Below, piece after piece: positions 38,547-50,700 of a DNA stretch of 64,000 bases. Positions within the stretch are counted from its first letter, which is position 1; every line of letters begins with the position of its first letter. The position numbers and the translations under genes are program-made. This DNA is from Membranipora membranacea (Eukaryota > Bryozoa > Gymnolaemata > Cheilostomatida > Membraniporidae). Below the pieces are notes generated by a model. It saw only the letters and a program-made list of their open reading frames with translations, was not told the DNA's origin and ran no database searches. The stretch covers positions 10,667,001 through 10,731,000 of the forward strand of contig OU612066.1 of NCBI GenBank assembly GCA_914767715.1, in the 5' to 3' direction.

Positions 38547-41064
38547 CTATGCGTAGAAGTTATGTGTTAGTTGTGGCTCTGTAGTGTGAAATGCTGCTGG
38601 ATATTTGAATACCAGAAAGACGTGATCTGGATTATGTATTTCTTCTGATCGTTTCTCACATTCAGCGCACAAGTCATAGTCCTCACACACCCTGCCATGT
38701 TAACAAAAACCAGGTCTGTGTAAATAGTCGGTAGTCACTCTAAAGTCTAAGCACTGAGATAAGGTATCGCTGATTTGAGAAGGGCCGGTATACAGATCAT
38801 AGACAGGCCAGTTCTAATCTATTTTGGGTGATAACAATGTACTGTATATTATTTTATATAGCTTGGCAGGTCCTCAACTCATACTGTTACGTCATGTCAC
38901 TATTTTGGTAAATATTCCGTCATGTCATCGCAATACAGACTGTGTTGCCAAAAACTAACAGTTTGCCAATAAACAATGGTGATTATTTATGAGTTATTGG
39001 TCAACTGTAGTTATTGCGACATGGAGTGGAAGAACGAGATTATTCTTCTGCCAGATTTTCAGTGATAATACCCACCCACACTTGTAGCGGACTCCTGATA
39101 TAGGTGATTTCTTGCACTGAGTACAGAATACTTTCATCACTCTGTTCCCCTCAGCATGTGCTATATGCTCTGTTTTGGTGATGTCCATAGTCATAGCCAT
39201 CGTAAGAGCAGCCTGGTGAACAAAAATCAAACAGGTGTCATGCTGTGTAGCATACTCGGGCATTCCGAGTCAAGGCCTGAATTACATTCTCGCCTGTTTA
39301 TTTTTTGTGGGTAAAAAACGGAAATTTCTGACTCTGATGAAGACTGAGAAATGATGGTGCCTTACCTGTACATTCGGCGCCAAGTTGCTCTCAGTTTGCA
39401 GGCATAGTCATGAAAGAAAGCCTACCTAATCATGACCTACCTGACTCATATGAGCAGAGCCTGGCAGATAGCCGGTATGAGATAAATTGAAAAGCAAATG
39501 TTCGTGTTGCAGAAGTTTATGACCAAAGATTATACTCTTCTCCGGATGGAGGCTGTCAATTGGGGCAAGGGGTCTGGGGGGGGGGGGGCTTAGACTACTC
39601 AATTCTAACAAGTTATACTCACATCCTTAACAAAAGTTCCATGGGGAGAAGACTTCCTTGGCTTCTTTAGTTTTACAAATACATGGGGAAATTCAGTTTT
39701 ATGTGCTTCCATGCGTGGCTTATCCATACATGCCTCACAAAGGTCGAAGTCATCACAGTTTCTGCAAATATAAACCATGATGAGGCATTGGAGGGTCCCT
39801 TAGACTAAGACAGGCGACTCTTGTCTTAATAGCACTTCAAATACAATGTCCAAACACCCCAACAGTCTGTGGTGTTAGACTCTTGATAAAAAAGTGTTTT
39901 TTCTTTGTTAGTGGAATTGCTCTCCCTCCTATGGTGAACATAATTGTGTACCATCTGGGCCAAGAATCATCCATACCATCTAGACCAAGTTTGATCCAGT
40001 TTGCCAGGAATACTGACTAATCAGCCGTAGAAGAGGTATATCTGTGGAAAGGGAGCAATCCCCAATGAAGGCAAACTGGATTAAACTTGGTCTACATCAG
40101 GGCTACCAAAGGGGCAGCATTGAGAAATCCCGTTTTGTCAAAGAATTATTGGAGTAATGAAACTGGGATTTAGTCTGCGCTTTGCATCTGTATTCGAGAA
40201 GGAAGGTTATCAACATACCCACACTTGAAGCATGCTCCAAAAATTGGCTTCTTACAAGAATCACAAGTCACCCCATTATGTCTGACTTCGCCACCTGCGG
40301 CTCCTGCAGTCTCCCCTTCCGTGCCGAGTAGCCGCATGAGCTGAGCGAACTGTGTAAGCCTGTCTTCTCTGAGTAATCTCATCAAACCAGCGAGGTGATC
40401 ATCTGATTCCTCATCACTATCGGCATCCCCTTCGCCAGGCTCCTGCCACTGTGGAGCTTCTGTGAATTAAAAAAACTCATTGATAAAAAATGTCAATTTC
40501 TACAGGTGCCCAACACAATCCATCGGTTAATCATTTCAGTTAAGCCAATGAGTTATCTGTAACTATGCAGAGCAAGGAAAAAAATTGGTTTGAGAAAAAA
40601 GAAGTGGGTTGACACAGTCCAGGTATCAACCGCAAATCTACAAGACAATAATTCGGTGGAGTTTACGTATTTGACTTGGGGAAGCTATTTACCTTTCAAT
40701 GGAACAAGCCGCTAAGAACACAAAAACTATTCCTAAGCATGTTGTTTTACCTTTTGCATTGAAAGTAGCACTTACCTCTAGTGTCAGGTTCATAGTTGTG
40801 TACTAAGCCGATTAACTGAATAGCTAAATTGTTGACTGGCAAATCCGTCAATTCTTGTTTGGTAGGTATTGTCTTTTCTCGGCATTCTGGACAGTTTTTC
40901 TTGTTGCTTGAAGACTTTTGGAATCCTTGCAGACATGTGTAACAATAAGTGTGACTACATGTTAAAGACCGAGGATCAGTAAATAGCTGCAGACATATCC
41001 CACAAGTCACTGTCTGTTTGATTTCCTCCAGCTGTTGTTTACCCTCCAGAGTAGCTGCAGCCAT
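38547..41064 (-). CDS. RING-ZZ-ZZ protein, array copy 6
   Basis: Exons in transcript order: 41064-40776, 40459-40219, 39761-39623, 39212-39076, 38691-38547; 316 residues, the smallest of the seven. The RING uses C21, C24, C36, H38, C41, C44, C58 and C61. The linker opens EAPQWQEP, is acidic (DADSDEESDD), then carries LAGLMRLLREDRLTQFAQLM, a likely amphipathic helix. ZZ1 starts at C162 (CDSCKKPIFGACFKCG|NCDDFDLCEAC) and ZZ2 at C253 (CTQCKKSPISGVRYKCG|VCEDYDLCAEC). The segment TMAMTMDITKTEH before ZZ2 and the tail FHTTEPQLTHNFYA match copy 5 closely. All introns are short. Confidence 0.92.
39340..39405 (-). mobile_element. SINE tail fragment
   Basis: The block CGGCGCCAAGTTGCTCTCAG and flanking bases match the 3' part of the SINE at about 20420-20605, in the same orientation. 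The tRNA-like head is missing here. Confidence 0.65.
39981..40094. mobile_element. Inverted-repeat element related to family A
   Basis: Ends TAGACCAAGTTTGATCCAGT and ACTGGATTAAACTTGGTCTA are inverted copies around an unrelated 60-base centre. The outer 17 bases differ from family A (TAGAACAAGTTTGATCC) at one position, so this is probably another branch of the same transposon. It lies in an intron of array copy 6. Confidence 0.75.
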
Positions 41065-42605
41065 GCCTCTCTGTCAAATTCTATTTGATATTTTAAAATG
41101 AAATGGTAACCTATTCCAAGCAATTCAGAAAGTATCAACTTGGCTGATGCAGAGCAAATGCACTAGTTAGGCTATGCTAGTTAGGCTATGCTGCAACTTA
41201 GTATGCATACTTTGTACACAATTATCAATAGAGTATAGATTAGTCAACACAAAGCACCCAGTTTATGTATGGGTGTGTGCTAAGTATTTTGGAATTCCCA
41301 ATGTTGCAGTTTCTATTCTGCCAGCTAATACATCTTTAATACAGCTTATGCATGGTGAGAAAACTTCAAACTACAGCATACTTCATTTCATAATCGGTAC
41401 AGAGAAGATAACAGCATACCTTTGGGGTGTGCTCAGTATTTTTAGAATATTTTAAGTGGCAGTTAGGGTTTTGCCAAATAATGCAGGTGATGAGGAGGGG
41501 ACTGGTACCGGTGAAACGTGAATAACTCTTCTTCATGAAGTCCCATAAATATATAATTTTTCCTGAGAATGCTTTAATCTTGACTCAAAAAAGGATGGTG
41601 TGTTTTTCATGCCCACCTATACACTTGAGATAATACATGTTCAACATTACCTGCAATATAGCCCACAATGAATGCAAACATATTTTGGTCAAAAATATGT
41701 AGAGGAATGTTCTCCGAAGTACTAAACAAGATAGTGTCAACTTTGCCCGCATCCATGGTAGTGGCATTCAATTGTTAATTATATTATCAATTATTAATCA
41801 ATCGCCTTATCATGGAATGTAATGCCACTCGAAGCAACTAAACAAGCAAATTTATTTCTAACATAAATTATGACATTAATTGTAACCATACACATTTCTT
41901 TACATATTACACATTGATTAAATGTCAAAAAATTTTGCTACCTCCAATGTAAATATTATGTAGAGAGGTGCCACGTCAGATACCCATATTCTGCAATATC
42001 CATCCACCACCAGAGGAAACAGACTTGTTTTATTTAGAACACGATGCATTGTAAGCTATTAGTTACAAAACTATTAAATATTCAGATTATACATTCTATT
42101 TTATGTTCAAGTATAACCTATTTAAACTTTACTAGGGAAACTATAAATGGATACACACCACCACAACCATTATCATTGCTGCCACCAAGGTCACAGAGGT
42201 AACCGGTATGGACAATGTTGAGACTCGTATAAAGCTACTAATATAAAATCAAAATTTATCCTGGATCATTATATTGTGTGACATAACAACTGTATAGCTG
42301 TCAACACTGCAGCGGCAGCAGTCTCTGTTTATATTTTATACTGCCTGTTAGATTCAGTCTTAGCTAGACCTTTGTATAGCTGTCAAGCATACTTTATTAC
42401 ACGCAATAGAAATCTAGAATAATGTAACCTAAAACACAAACTCGCTACTGCTGTACCCCTAACACAGATAGGGGCACACATTATAACAATCATTATAAAG
42501 TATGCAGAGGTGCTTGCGAGAATAAATCAGAGAAATAGAATGTCAAACTTATTATGTATGCATATGTTGCAGTAAATTTTTTCATGAAAACCAAACTCCC
42601 TGTGC
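41065..42605. other. Spacer between array copies 6 and 7
   Basis: No coding exon is recognised. A fragment of the family A inverted-repeat element is present at about 41990-42030. Confidence 0.5.
41990..42030. mobile_element. Fragment of family A inverted-repeat element
   Basis: TCTGCAATATCCATCCACCA followed by CAGAGGAAACAGACTTGTTT matches the right end of the elements at 2132-2342 and 13311-13433. The left end is not detectable. Confidence 0.6.
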
Positions 42606-45600
42606 TTAGCCGCATTGTAATGAGGAATACCTGTTTATCTGATTAGGACGTGAGTCTCTATGTAGAGTGTTAGGCCTACTGATTGGTTGGTTATACCTCA
42701 GCTGCCGAGCTGCAGGGTCTATATCAAGTTCATCATCACAGCTGTCGTCACTGTATGAATTGTAGTCATATGTATGTATGTGGTTACGTGGAGAATGCCT
42801 GCCGGCTTCTGGCTGCACTTGAGATACCGCTGCAGATGGTGTGGTAGGGTGTGACACACTACCGATTCCACGCTGAATATCAATTTCCCAAACATTGGGG
42901 TCTTCAATGTCGGATCCTCGTTCCTCTGCCATGAGAATATTTACGATTTCTTGTACTTCGTTGCTTTCCCGTGACCATGTATAGTAAGTGAGAGGGAAAT
43001 CTCCTCCTGCCGGAGTCATTCTGTACAGAGGAGTGCTGGTGTAGTTCTCTAGAACTCGAGGTATCATGATAAAAGGATGACACGGATGAAAGTTCTCTGA
43101 TGACTGCTCACATGTCTCACAGATATCATACTCCTCACAAACCCTACAAATCAACAATCACTATACTTACATTAATGATGCTAGATAAGCAGGTTGTGGC
43201 AATATCCTGCAGGACCGTAGTTCTAAGTGAGACATGGAGGCACTGCTGCCTCCCCTAAAACACTGAATAAAGTGGTCCAAAATCACTATAGTTTTGAATA
43301 ATCCAAGTCAGAACCAGTCTCACTCTTACGTTTACTATTTATTTACATACCTCACCTGGTGCTGCTGCGTAGTTTGTAACCCCCAGAATTATTGCCTCCC
43401 CTAACCGTTGTTCTAAACTAAAGCCTTGTCTGCGGACTGGTAGACCTCATCATTTCACAACTTGAAAGCTTATACTGGGGAGTCAGTTAAGGTACATGAA
43501 TATGTTGCACTGAAATCTGCCTTACCCGCACTTATATCTAACACCAGTTATGGGTGATGCGCCGCAGTGATCACATTGTATATTCAGCCAGTTTCCAGGA
43601 TTCACTTGTATGACGTGAACATCCTCCGGAGCTCTGATAGCCAAGTGCGAAAAAGTAGTCATCTCCTGTAGGTGAACCTGAAATGAAACATTGATAAACA
43701 GATAGTCAGTCAAAATATTCAACTGATTGACAAAAGTTTACAAAGGGTCGGCTGTAGCATTACCGAACTTGTGGACCAATCAAAGACTAGAAATACCATA
43801 TATAAATTGCCATAATATGCTTGGTCAGAGTCAGATATGTTCCCCTTATCCACAAAAATATTATATCAGTGTTTATTAGGCTTCCTAAAACAATCATTCC
43901 TAATATATTCAAGGGAACAAAATTCCAATAACTCTAGTTTTTTTTCTTATGAATATATACAAATTACTGATTCTCTTAGATGAACACAACTTTTCCCACT
44001 ATAGACCAAACATAGATAAAGCCAGAATAATTTACCTCTCTACTTCGAGCTGCCCTATCACATACTCCTGGAGTTTTGATCTTGACCAATAGATGACTGC
44101 TATCATGGTCTCGGTTGGGATCATGGAACCCTGTCTCCAAAGCGTGCACAGCGCATAAATGGTAGTCATCACATACGCTGCAGGAAAAACAAAAACTCAG
44201 TGCAATACAACACAAAGCTGATGGTATTACTCTCATGTGCCATGACGACTCATCAATATACATGAGCTATTGGTCATAAGCAGTGGCAAGAAAAACTAGC
44301 TATAGCAATTTCTTATTAAGAAAACATAAAACATCTTATACCGACTTGTATGAAACACTGATGGTAACGGAAAATCAATACACAGGAAACTTGCTTACCT
44401 ACACTGGTACCTTACGCCAATAATACCTCGACCGCTCAGACATCTCCGACACTGGTAAGGAAAGTGACTCCTTTGGTAATAGTTGGTATTTCTCAAAGGA
44501 AAGGTAAGAAAATTCGTCCACCTCTCCATTGCATCACCCCAATGGTGAGCTTCATTCCCTGCGACCAGTGTGTTTATCCTGGATGTAAATGCCCCATGTC
44601 TGGTCGTCCTTGGCGTTGATGCCACCAGTGCTGAGCTGGATGTTGATGCCCCACCGAGCCGGTTCTGCTGCTCTTGGTGCTGATGTTGTTGCTGATTCCG
44701 GTATTCTTGTAGCTGTTGTTCAGCAGTTTGTGGTTCACCTTCTGAGGTTGGCTGAACGGCTCTAGTGGTAGCTCCAGATGGAAGTTGTGCCGCAGCAGCT
44801 GTATCAGACAAAAAAGAATAAAAGTTTTGTTACACAAGAGTTTTGAGGCCTCACTGACAGTTTATACAGTAGAAAATTACTAATTCATACAGCATGTTTA
44901 GTTAGCATCTTCTGAAACTCACAATATTAAGTAATAACGGTGCCTATGAACGGTAATTCTTCAACTAAACAGATATCAAAGTTTTTCAGCTTGACACGGG
45001 ATACAATAATTGTTATGGTTTAGTACCTGACAGCATTTTGCATTCCCACACTTCGTGTCAGTGAGTGATGAAATTCATTGGTACCATACCATGTTGAGCT
45101 TAGCTAGATTTATTAATAACACACTGCTTCAAAGGGGTAACTGTTAATTGCTGAACAGGCTGAACAGACTGAACAGCTGAATAGAATTTCTCAGACTACT
45201 ATTCGTTTGATTCTTTACATGATTGTCTAATTTTACATGAGCATGGACAATTCTTTATATTCTTCGCATTAAATCATTTATTTTAATTTGCATTCACCCA
45301 TGGTTTCTTTCAATTTTATTCTCAGTAATTTTTTTGGTATTACACTACTAGTGAATGGATGGAAAGTAGCCCCCCCCCCCCCCCCCCTATAAACAAAGCT
45401 TGTTAAGACTGGCTAGAGGGAAGTTTGAGCTGGATAATGTTTCTGGTATCCAATTTCCAGAACACCATCAGATTTTGTCATAATTGGCACATTGATTGCT
45501 TCATTTGCTTGCCCTAAATTGGTTATATTAGGTGCCAACAGGAACTTAGTGACTCATCAAATCATTTGGTTAGGAGGAATGTGTTTGAGAAGTAATAGTC

Positions 45601-46175
45601 AGCCAGAGAAATGATTACAAATAATAATTTTAGTCTGAGAAATTCTGTTCAGCTGTTCAGTAATTTACAGTTACCGGCTTCAAAGGATACCCAATCTATC
45701 CACAGTGCGTATCGATATAGCCTCTCATACTATGCTGACCTAAGCTACATTGTGAAAATCTGCTAACTAAGCCACTATCAGTGATCAATAAATGAGAAAG
45801 TTCTTTGCTGTGACGTGATGCCTACATGCAACTGTCAATCAAAAGCAGGTTTTCGTAAGAGACATCATGTGACATACCTGGAGCTGCAACAGCAGGATTC
45901 TCAAATCGCTGCATCAGCTTGACCAGTTCCTCTGCAAGCTTGTTCTTAGGCAGCATCATAAGCATATTGTTGAACGGCACCGTCATCTGCTTGCAGACAG
46001 GGCAAGGCATATTGGAGTAGTTGCTCGGCTGCAAATTCTGAAGACATTCTAAGCAGAAAGTGTGGTTGCATGGCAGACCACGCGGATCAGTAAATGCATC
46101 TAGACAGATGGGACATTTAGTAGTTTGCTGTACGTCACCCAGCTGGATCTGAGCTCCTCCGCTAGCACCTGCCAT
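42606..46175 (-). CDS. RING-ZZ-ZZ protein, array copy 7 (long tail, altered ZZ1)
   Basis: Exons in transcript order: 46175-45878, 44798-44399, 44177-44036, 43677-43526, 43143-42606; 509 residues, the largest copy. The RING uses C21, C24, C36, H38, C41, C44, C58 and C61, with KCPICLDAFTDPRGLPCNHT. The linker is Gln/Ala/Ser/Thr-rich (QQQHQHQEQQ). ZZ1 starts at C216 but is unusual: the Gly at the intron is Ser (QCS|VCDDYHLCAVH), the sixth ligand Cys is replaced by His, and the spacing to the final H pair is longer. ZZ2 is regular (C315, CDHCGASPITGVRYKCG|VCEEYDICETC). The last exon continues about 140 residues beyond ZZ2 with an acidic, Ser/Asp/Tyr-rich low-complexity tail. Start is the first ATG of the frame; a GTG codon lies just before it. 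Confidence 0.9.
45370..45387. repeat. Poly-C run
   Basis: 18 consecutive C residues on the plus strand, in intron 1 of array copy 7. Similar C or G runs occur at 24699-24710, about 39573-39586 and about 56126-56140. Confidence 0.9.
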
Positions 46176-47796
46176 CACTCTACTGAAGAGTGGACTTCAG
46201 TCCTTGACTGCAGTCTACAATATAGCCACTCACAGCACATAAAAATTCACATTACTTACAAGACTGAGTGAGAAAAACAAGGAAATGCATCAAAAGATAG
46301 AAAGGCTTATGATATAAACTGTAAAGGACAAATTTGACACCAAACTAATCACTGGGAAGTGGTGCTCAAGTTGCCAAGGCCAGCTGAGTAGCCTATGTAA
46401 TTGTTTGTATGATAGACAAATCTCACTCACCTCTAAATCTAAAACCCAGTGTGTTTGTGAATGAAGTCCTACCAGGAAGTTAAATGTCTTGGATGTATCC
46501 AGCGTAAATCCACTTCAAATTTGTGCGCCCAGTTGATGGTTAGGGCAATACAAGTCGATACTATGAGCCAGTAAAGGGAGTCTTTCCAAAAACTCTACTA
46601 CGCTTTAATATAGTACCAGCCAATAGTACTGCACGATACACAATCAATAGCCGTCGTTATCAAGAATTCTTATCTATTGTTTAGTATGCAACCAAGCGTA
46701 GTGTGACGCAAAGTTAGCACAGGGAAAATAGATTAGCAAGTTTTTACACAGCCAACAGAATTTTAGGTATCAATATGCAGCCATTCATTGAGGAGTATTA
46801 GAAATAACCAATAGTATGCAATATTAATTATTGGAATGCACTGGCCGTGCTAGCTTTTTATCACAATGGCTATTGCTGCTCAGTGAATTGCAAGCATGTA
46901 AGGCATTAAATGTGTTAGCAGAGGCCCATCACAAGTGACTAGGCTAGACTGTTTGACCATAACATAATTATGTGTTTTGACTGAGAGGATGCCTCCATCC
47001 AGCAGATTTTCCACATTTGCAATGCCATTCACTGTGTTACCATGAAATTTTTGAGCTCAAGCTGAGTTCTCACCTCTTTGCTCGCTCTCAAAATATTCAT
47101 CCGTTCCCGTGTGTTGAGATTGAGCTGAAACTACTATCTGCTGCCATCAGGACATTAACCCAGGCCTCTTTAGACAAAGTCTTTGATGATAACCACTCAG
47201 CTCGGCCACACCAACTCACTGTCTTGAAACAGCTCAGCTCCAACTAAGCCTCCAAGCTCAGAGCGAACCAGGTTTTCCCATGGATCAAACTCAAAATTAA
47301 CTCAGGTCAATCCATGGAACGAAAGTGGTGGTACACACATAAACCGACTTCTGTATAGTTGACAGAGGAATTATTCACATAGAACTATTTTCAAATTCAT
47401 TTATTGCAGATAAGATAATCACCCAAACCCTTTTATATGTTAGACACGACAACCTATAAGGAGTCGGAAAACAGAAGCTAAAATGGTTAAAGATAAAACA
47501 TTGGCTAACTAACAGACAAGCCATGGAACAGAGGTGCAAGCTACGCTTGCTTAAAACAACACCCTGCCAAGACATTGCTGCCTAAACGTGTAGTAACTAC
47601 TAATAAGTCTCAGACAGACAAAATGTATTTGGTTCAATATTTCTCAGTCGGTGTGGCTGTGGGTTTCCGTGGGTCTCGAGAGTTGCAGTAATTCTAGTAA
47701 TCTCAGTTGACAGAGAGGAAGATATGGGAGAGCACCTGTTAAACTGACGTCAGACAGTATGACAGGTGCACAGATCAGCGATGTGGGTGGTAACGT
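46176..47796. other. Spacer between the array and eIF3b
   Basis: No exon is recognised. It should contain the promoter of array copy 7 and the 3' untranslated region of eIF3b; a reverse-strand AATAAA (plus-strand TTTATT) is at 47400-47405. Confidence 0.5.
47400..47405 (-). terminator. Possible polyadenylation signal of eIF3b
   Basis: AATAAA on the minus strand, about 390 bases after the eIF3b stop codon. Nearest good hexamer I noticed; usage is unproven. Confidence 0.35.
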
Positions 47797-50700
47797 CTAC
47801 TCTTCAATTATTGTTTCATCAACTTTAACTAAGAATTCAATCACCTCTTCCTCAAAATTATCGGTGTGGCTATCCAGCTCATCTGTATCAATGTCTATAA
47901 ATGATTAAATTATAATATATGATATTATCAAATATAAGTATAACAATCAACTTGGCATGTTATAGAAAATAAGTTCAAAGTAAAAATAAAATTATAATCT
48001 GACAACAATGTTAAATTATTCTCTCTGAATAAAAGATAGGACAACTTAGAAATTGAGCAAAATCTTGAGAAATAGATCTCTGGTAGTGCTTACCATTCCT
48101 GAGTTTGAGCCTGGCAGATTTCTGCTGACTGAGGACCTTATCGACCTGCTGACGGAACAGATTGTAATCATCCATCATCTTCTTCCTCTTGTCCAACACA
48201 TCCTGAAACATTGCACAGACAGAATTATAGTGTGTCATTACCATTACCATGGGGCAAAGATGGAAGAGAGCAATCAATTATATTTATGGTGTACTATCTC
48301 ACTGTGTATCTAGACTATGTGGGCAAATTTTGCTCGCATATTATTATAATCTATTTCATGGCTATACTGACAAGGAAGTGCAGTATGTCTGCACTAAATG
48401 CCTGGCGAGGCTTCACAATGGGAATGCATTGGATGTCGCGCTGGATCATGAACTGATCTTTGAGAAGAGTTGTCATTTGGGCTTTGGAATGTATTGCAGA
48501 ATTTAACAACAAGGCAGCACAGTTTTTCAGCAGTAATCTTTGCATGTAGTGAGGTCTTTCACCAGCGCCATCGATTATGACAGTACAGGCTGTTAGGCTC
48601 ACAGAGATGTGATCTAGCATCAGTTGAGACAGACAAGGTCACAAAAAAACCAAGACTACCAATTATAAATGCAACTTCCACTGAGTACTGACTTGAGAAA
48701 AATGATTGCAAAATCTATTATATGGCTACATGGACAAGGAAACATGTTATATCTGCACTATATTTCTGACAGAGCCTCACACAATGTGGATGCAGGGGAT
48801 GTCATGCTGGATCATGAACTGATAATTGAGAATAAACATAATTTCAGACATACCTTAGAGGCCTTGGATTTAGATCTGATATCCTGCATCTCAAATGTAC
48901 GACTGTACTCCTTCATGTTCCTACGTATCTCCTGTAATAATAAAACAAGTGTCTTGTTAGGAATTAGGACGCAGTAAGACTGACGACAACAAGATACATA
49001 GTTGAGCAATACTACAGTAGCACAACTAACTCATTGTTACTTTAGATATGGAAGACTATTCTGTGTGATAAATTTTAGAGACACTGGGGAAAAAGCAAGC
49101 CTATTCTGGTGTCAAGAACTACGTGATGAATACAGACACCGGGAAGTATTGCATGTAGTGAGGTCTTTCACCCGTATCATCATAAGTGACAGTACAGGCT
49201 GTTAGGCTCACAGAGATTTGATCTAGCATCATTTGAGACACACTAAGTCATAAAACAACCGAGTCTGCCAATTATAAATGCCACTTCTACAAAGTAATAA
49301 TCAACCTTGAAAAACTGATGTCCTGTTGGCAACAAGCGCCAGTTTACGGGGAGGTGAAGTTCATAATAAGAATTATAATTATACAGCGGATCAATCTGGG
49401 AGCCTTACCTTCTGTTTCTTGTCAGGTAGAAGAGTTTTAGGTCTGGGCCTCCACAAAAGTGCGCAGAATCCATCCATAGGATTCTTAGATATCTGACGAC
49501 CTTGGAAGTTCCACAACCAGAAACCGTTATCCATCTGAAAGATGATAATTCAATTATATAATGGATCAGCTAACACGACTACGCTAACTAAAAGTCAAAC
49601 CGATTGATATATTATCTTAGTTATTATCAGGTATCAAATTGGATCAGGAGCTATTCCATTCAGTCATCATAGCTCTACAGAATATATCATTATTCTATTA
49701 TTATTCCACAGGACAGTGCACCGACCTTATGTCCCCACCAGCTGACAGCTGTGGTGACGTAACGTCCTGTAGGATCCCACTCGACATCGGTACACATAAA
49801 GTGCTCCTGAGGTGGTGACATAACAGTCATATCCGTGGTGTCCACAAACTCCAGCACACCATTCATACCCCTCAGTCCGGCAAGGATTATGAACTGTCCA
49901 GTAGGGCACCAGAAAAGACTGTTACATTGCTTCTTCTCTAGTGTCTCTGAAATAAGATAATAACATAGATATCTAAATCGCATAATACTATCGCATAATA
50001 TAATCGCATAATATTTAAATCGAAAAGTAACAATGAGATCTAAATATGCTGCCATCCTTTTAGTTGCCAAAGTATCAAGCAAGGTTCCCATGATTATGCT
50101 TTGTGTTTTGCTTCAGCAAATTGTATCATCCATACGTTTATTTCAACACCATGATTTGATCTGTAACTGCAGGCTTTGAAGCAACTCAATGGCCCCATTG
50201 ATAATTTATGGTAGATTCGGGACACTTCACTTACTTAGTAGGCTGATCTTCTCATCACCAATCTTATAGAAAGATACGGATATTCTCGGTGATTCTCCGT
50301 GAATGAAAGCAAACTTTTTGCCTTCTGGCTCCCAGGCGAAGGCGCTCACCATGTCCTTACATTCTACAGTGTCCATAGGGATCTGCTTCTTCTTCACATG
50401 GAAGATCTCAAAGTTAAAGTACAATTTCTGAAAAAAACAAGCAGAGATCAGTGTACAAGGTCTATCACAACACGGCAGACACCAATAAGTCCAAGTTCTG
50501 TGGCAGCACATACTGAGGCCAATAATTAAGATGGTGATTTGGGGCACTGGAAAATTATGGACAATAAAACAAGTAGTATTCGCATGTAGTGAGGTCTTTC
50601 ACCAGTGCCATCAATTGTGACAGTACAGGCTGTTAGGCTCACAGAGATTTGATCTAGCATCATTTGAGACAGACAAGGTCACACAAAAAACCGAATCTGC

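Larger units (their letters stand above)
13132..46175 (-). other. Tandem array of seven RING-ZZ-ZZ genes
   Basis: Seven head-to-tail minus-strand genes occupy 33 kb with no other gene between them. Each encodes a C3HC4 RING at the N terminus (first cysteine at residue 17-57), a linker of variable length and composition, and two ZZ fingers. Intron phases are the same in all: 1 after the RING, 2 inside each ZZ, 0 between the ZZs. Copies 4-7 share a leader just before the RING that reads like IQLxDVxQT; copies 1-3 form a looser group with TDAR instead of TDPR after the second RING cysteine. Individual copies are described below. Confidence 0.92.
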
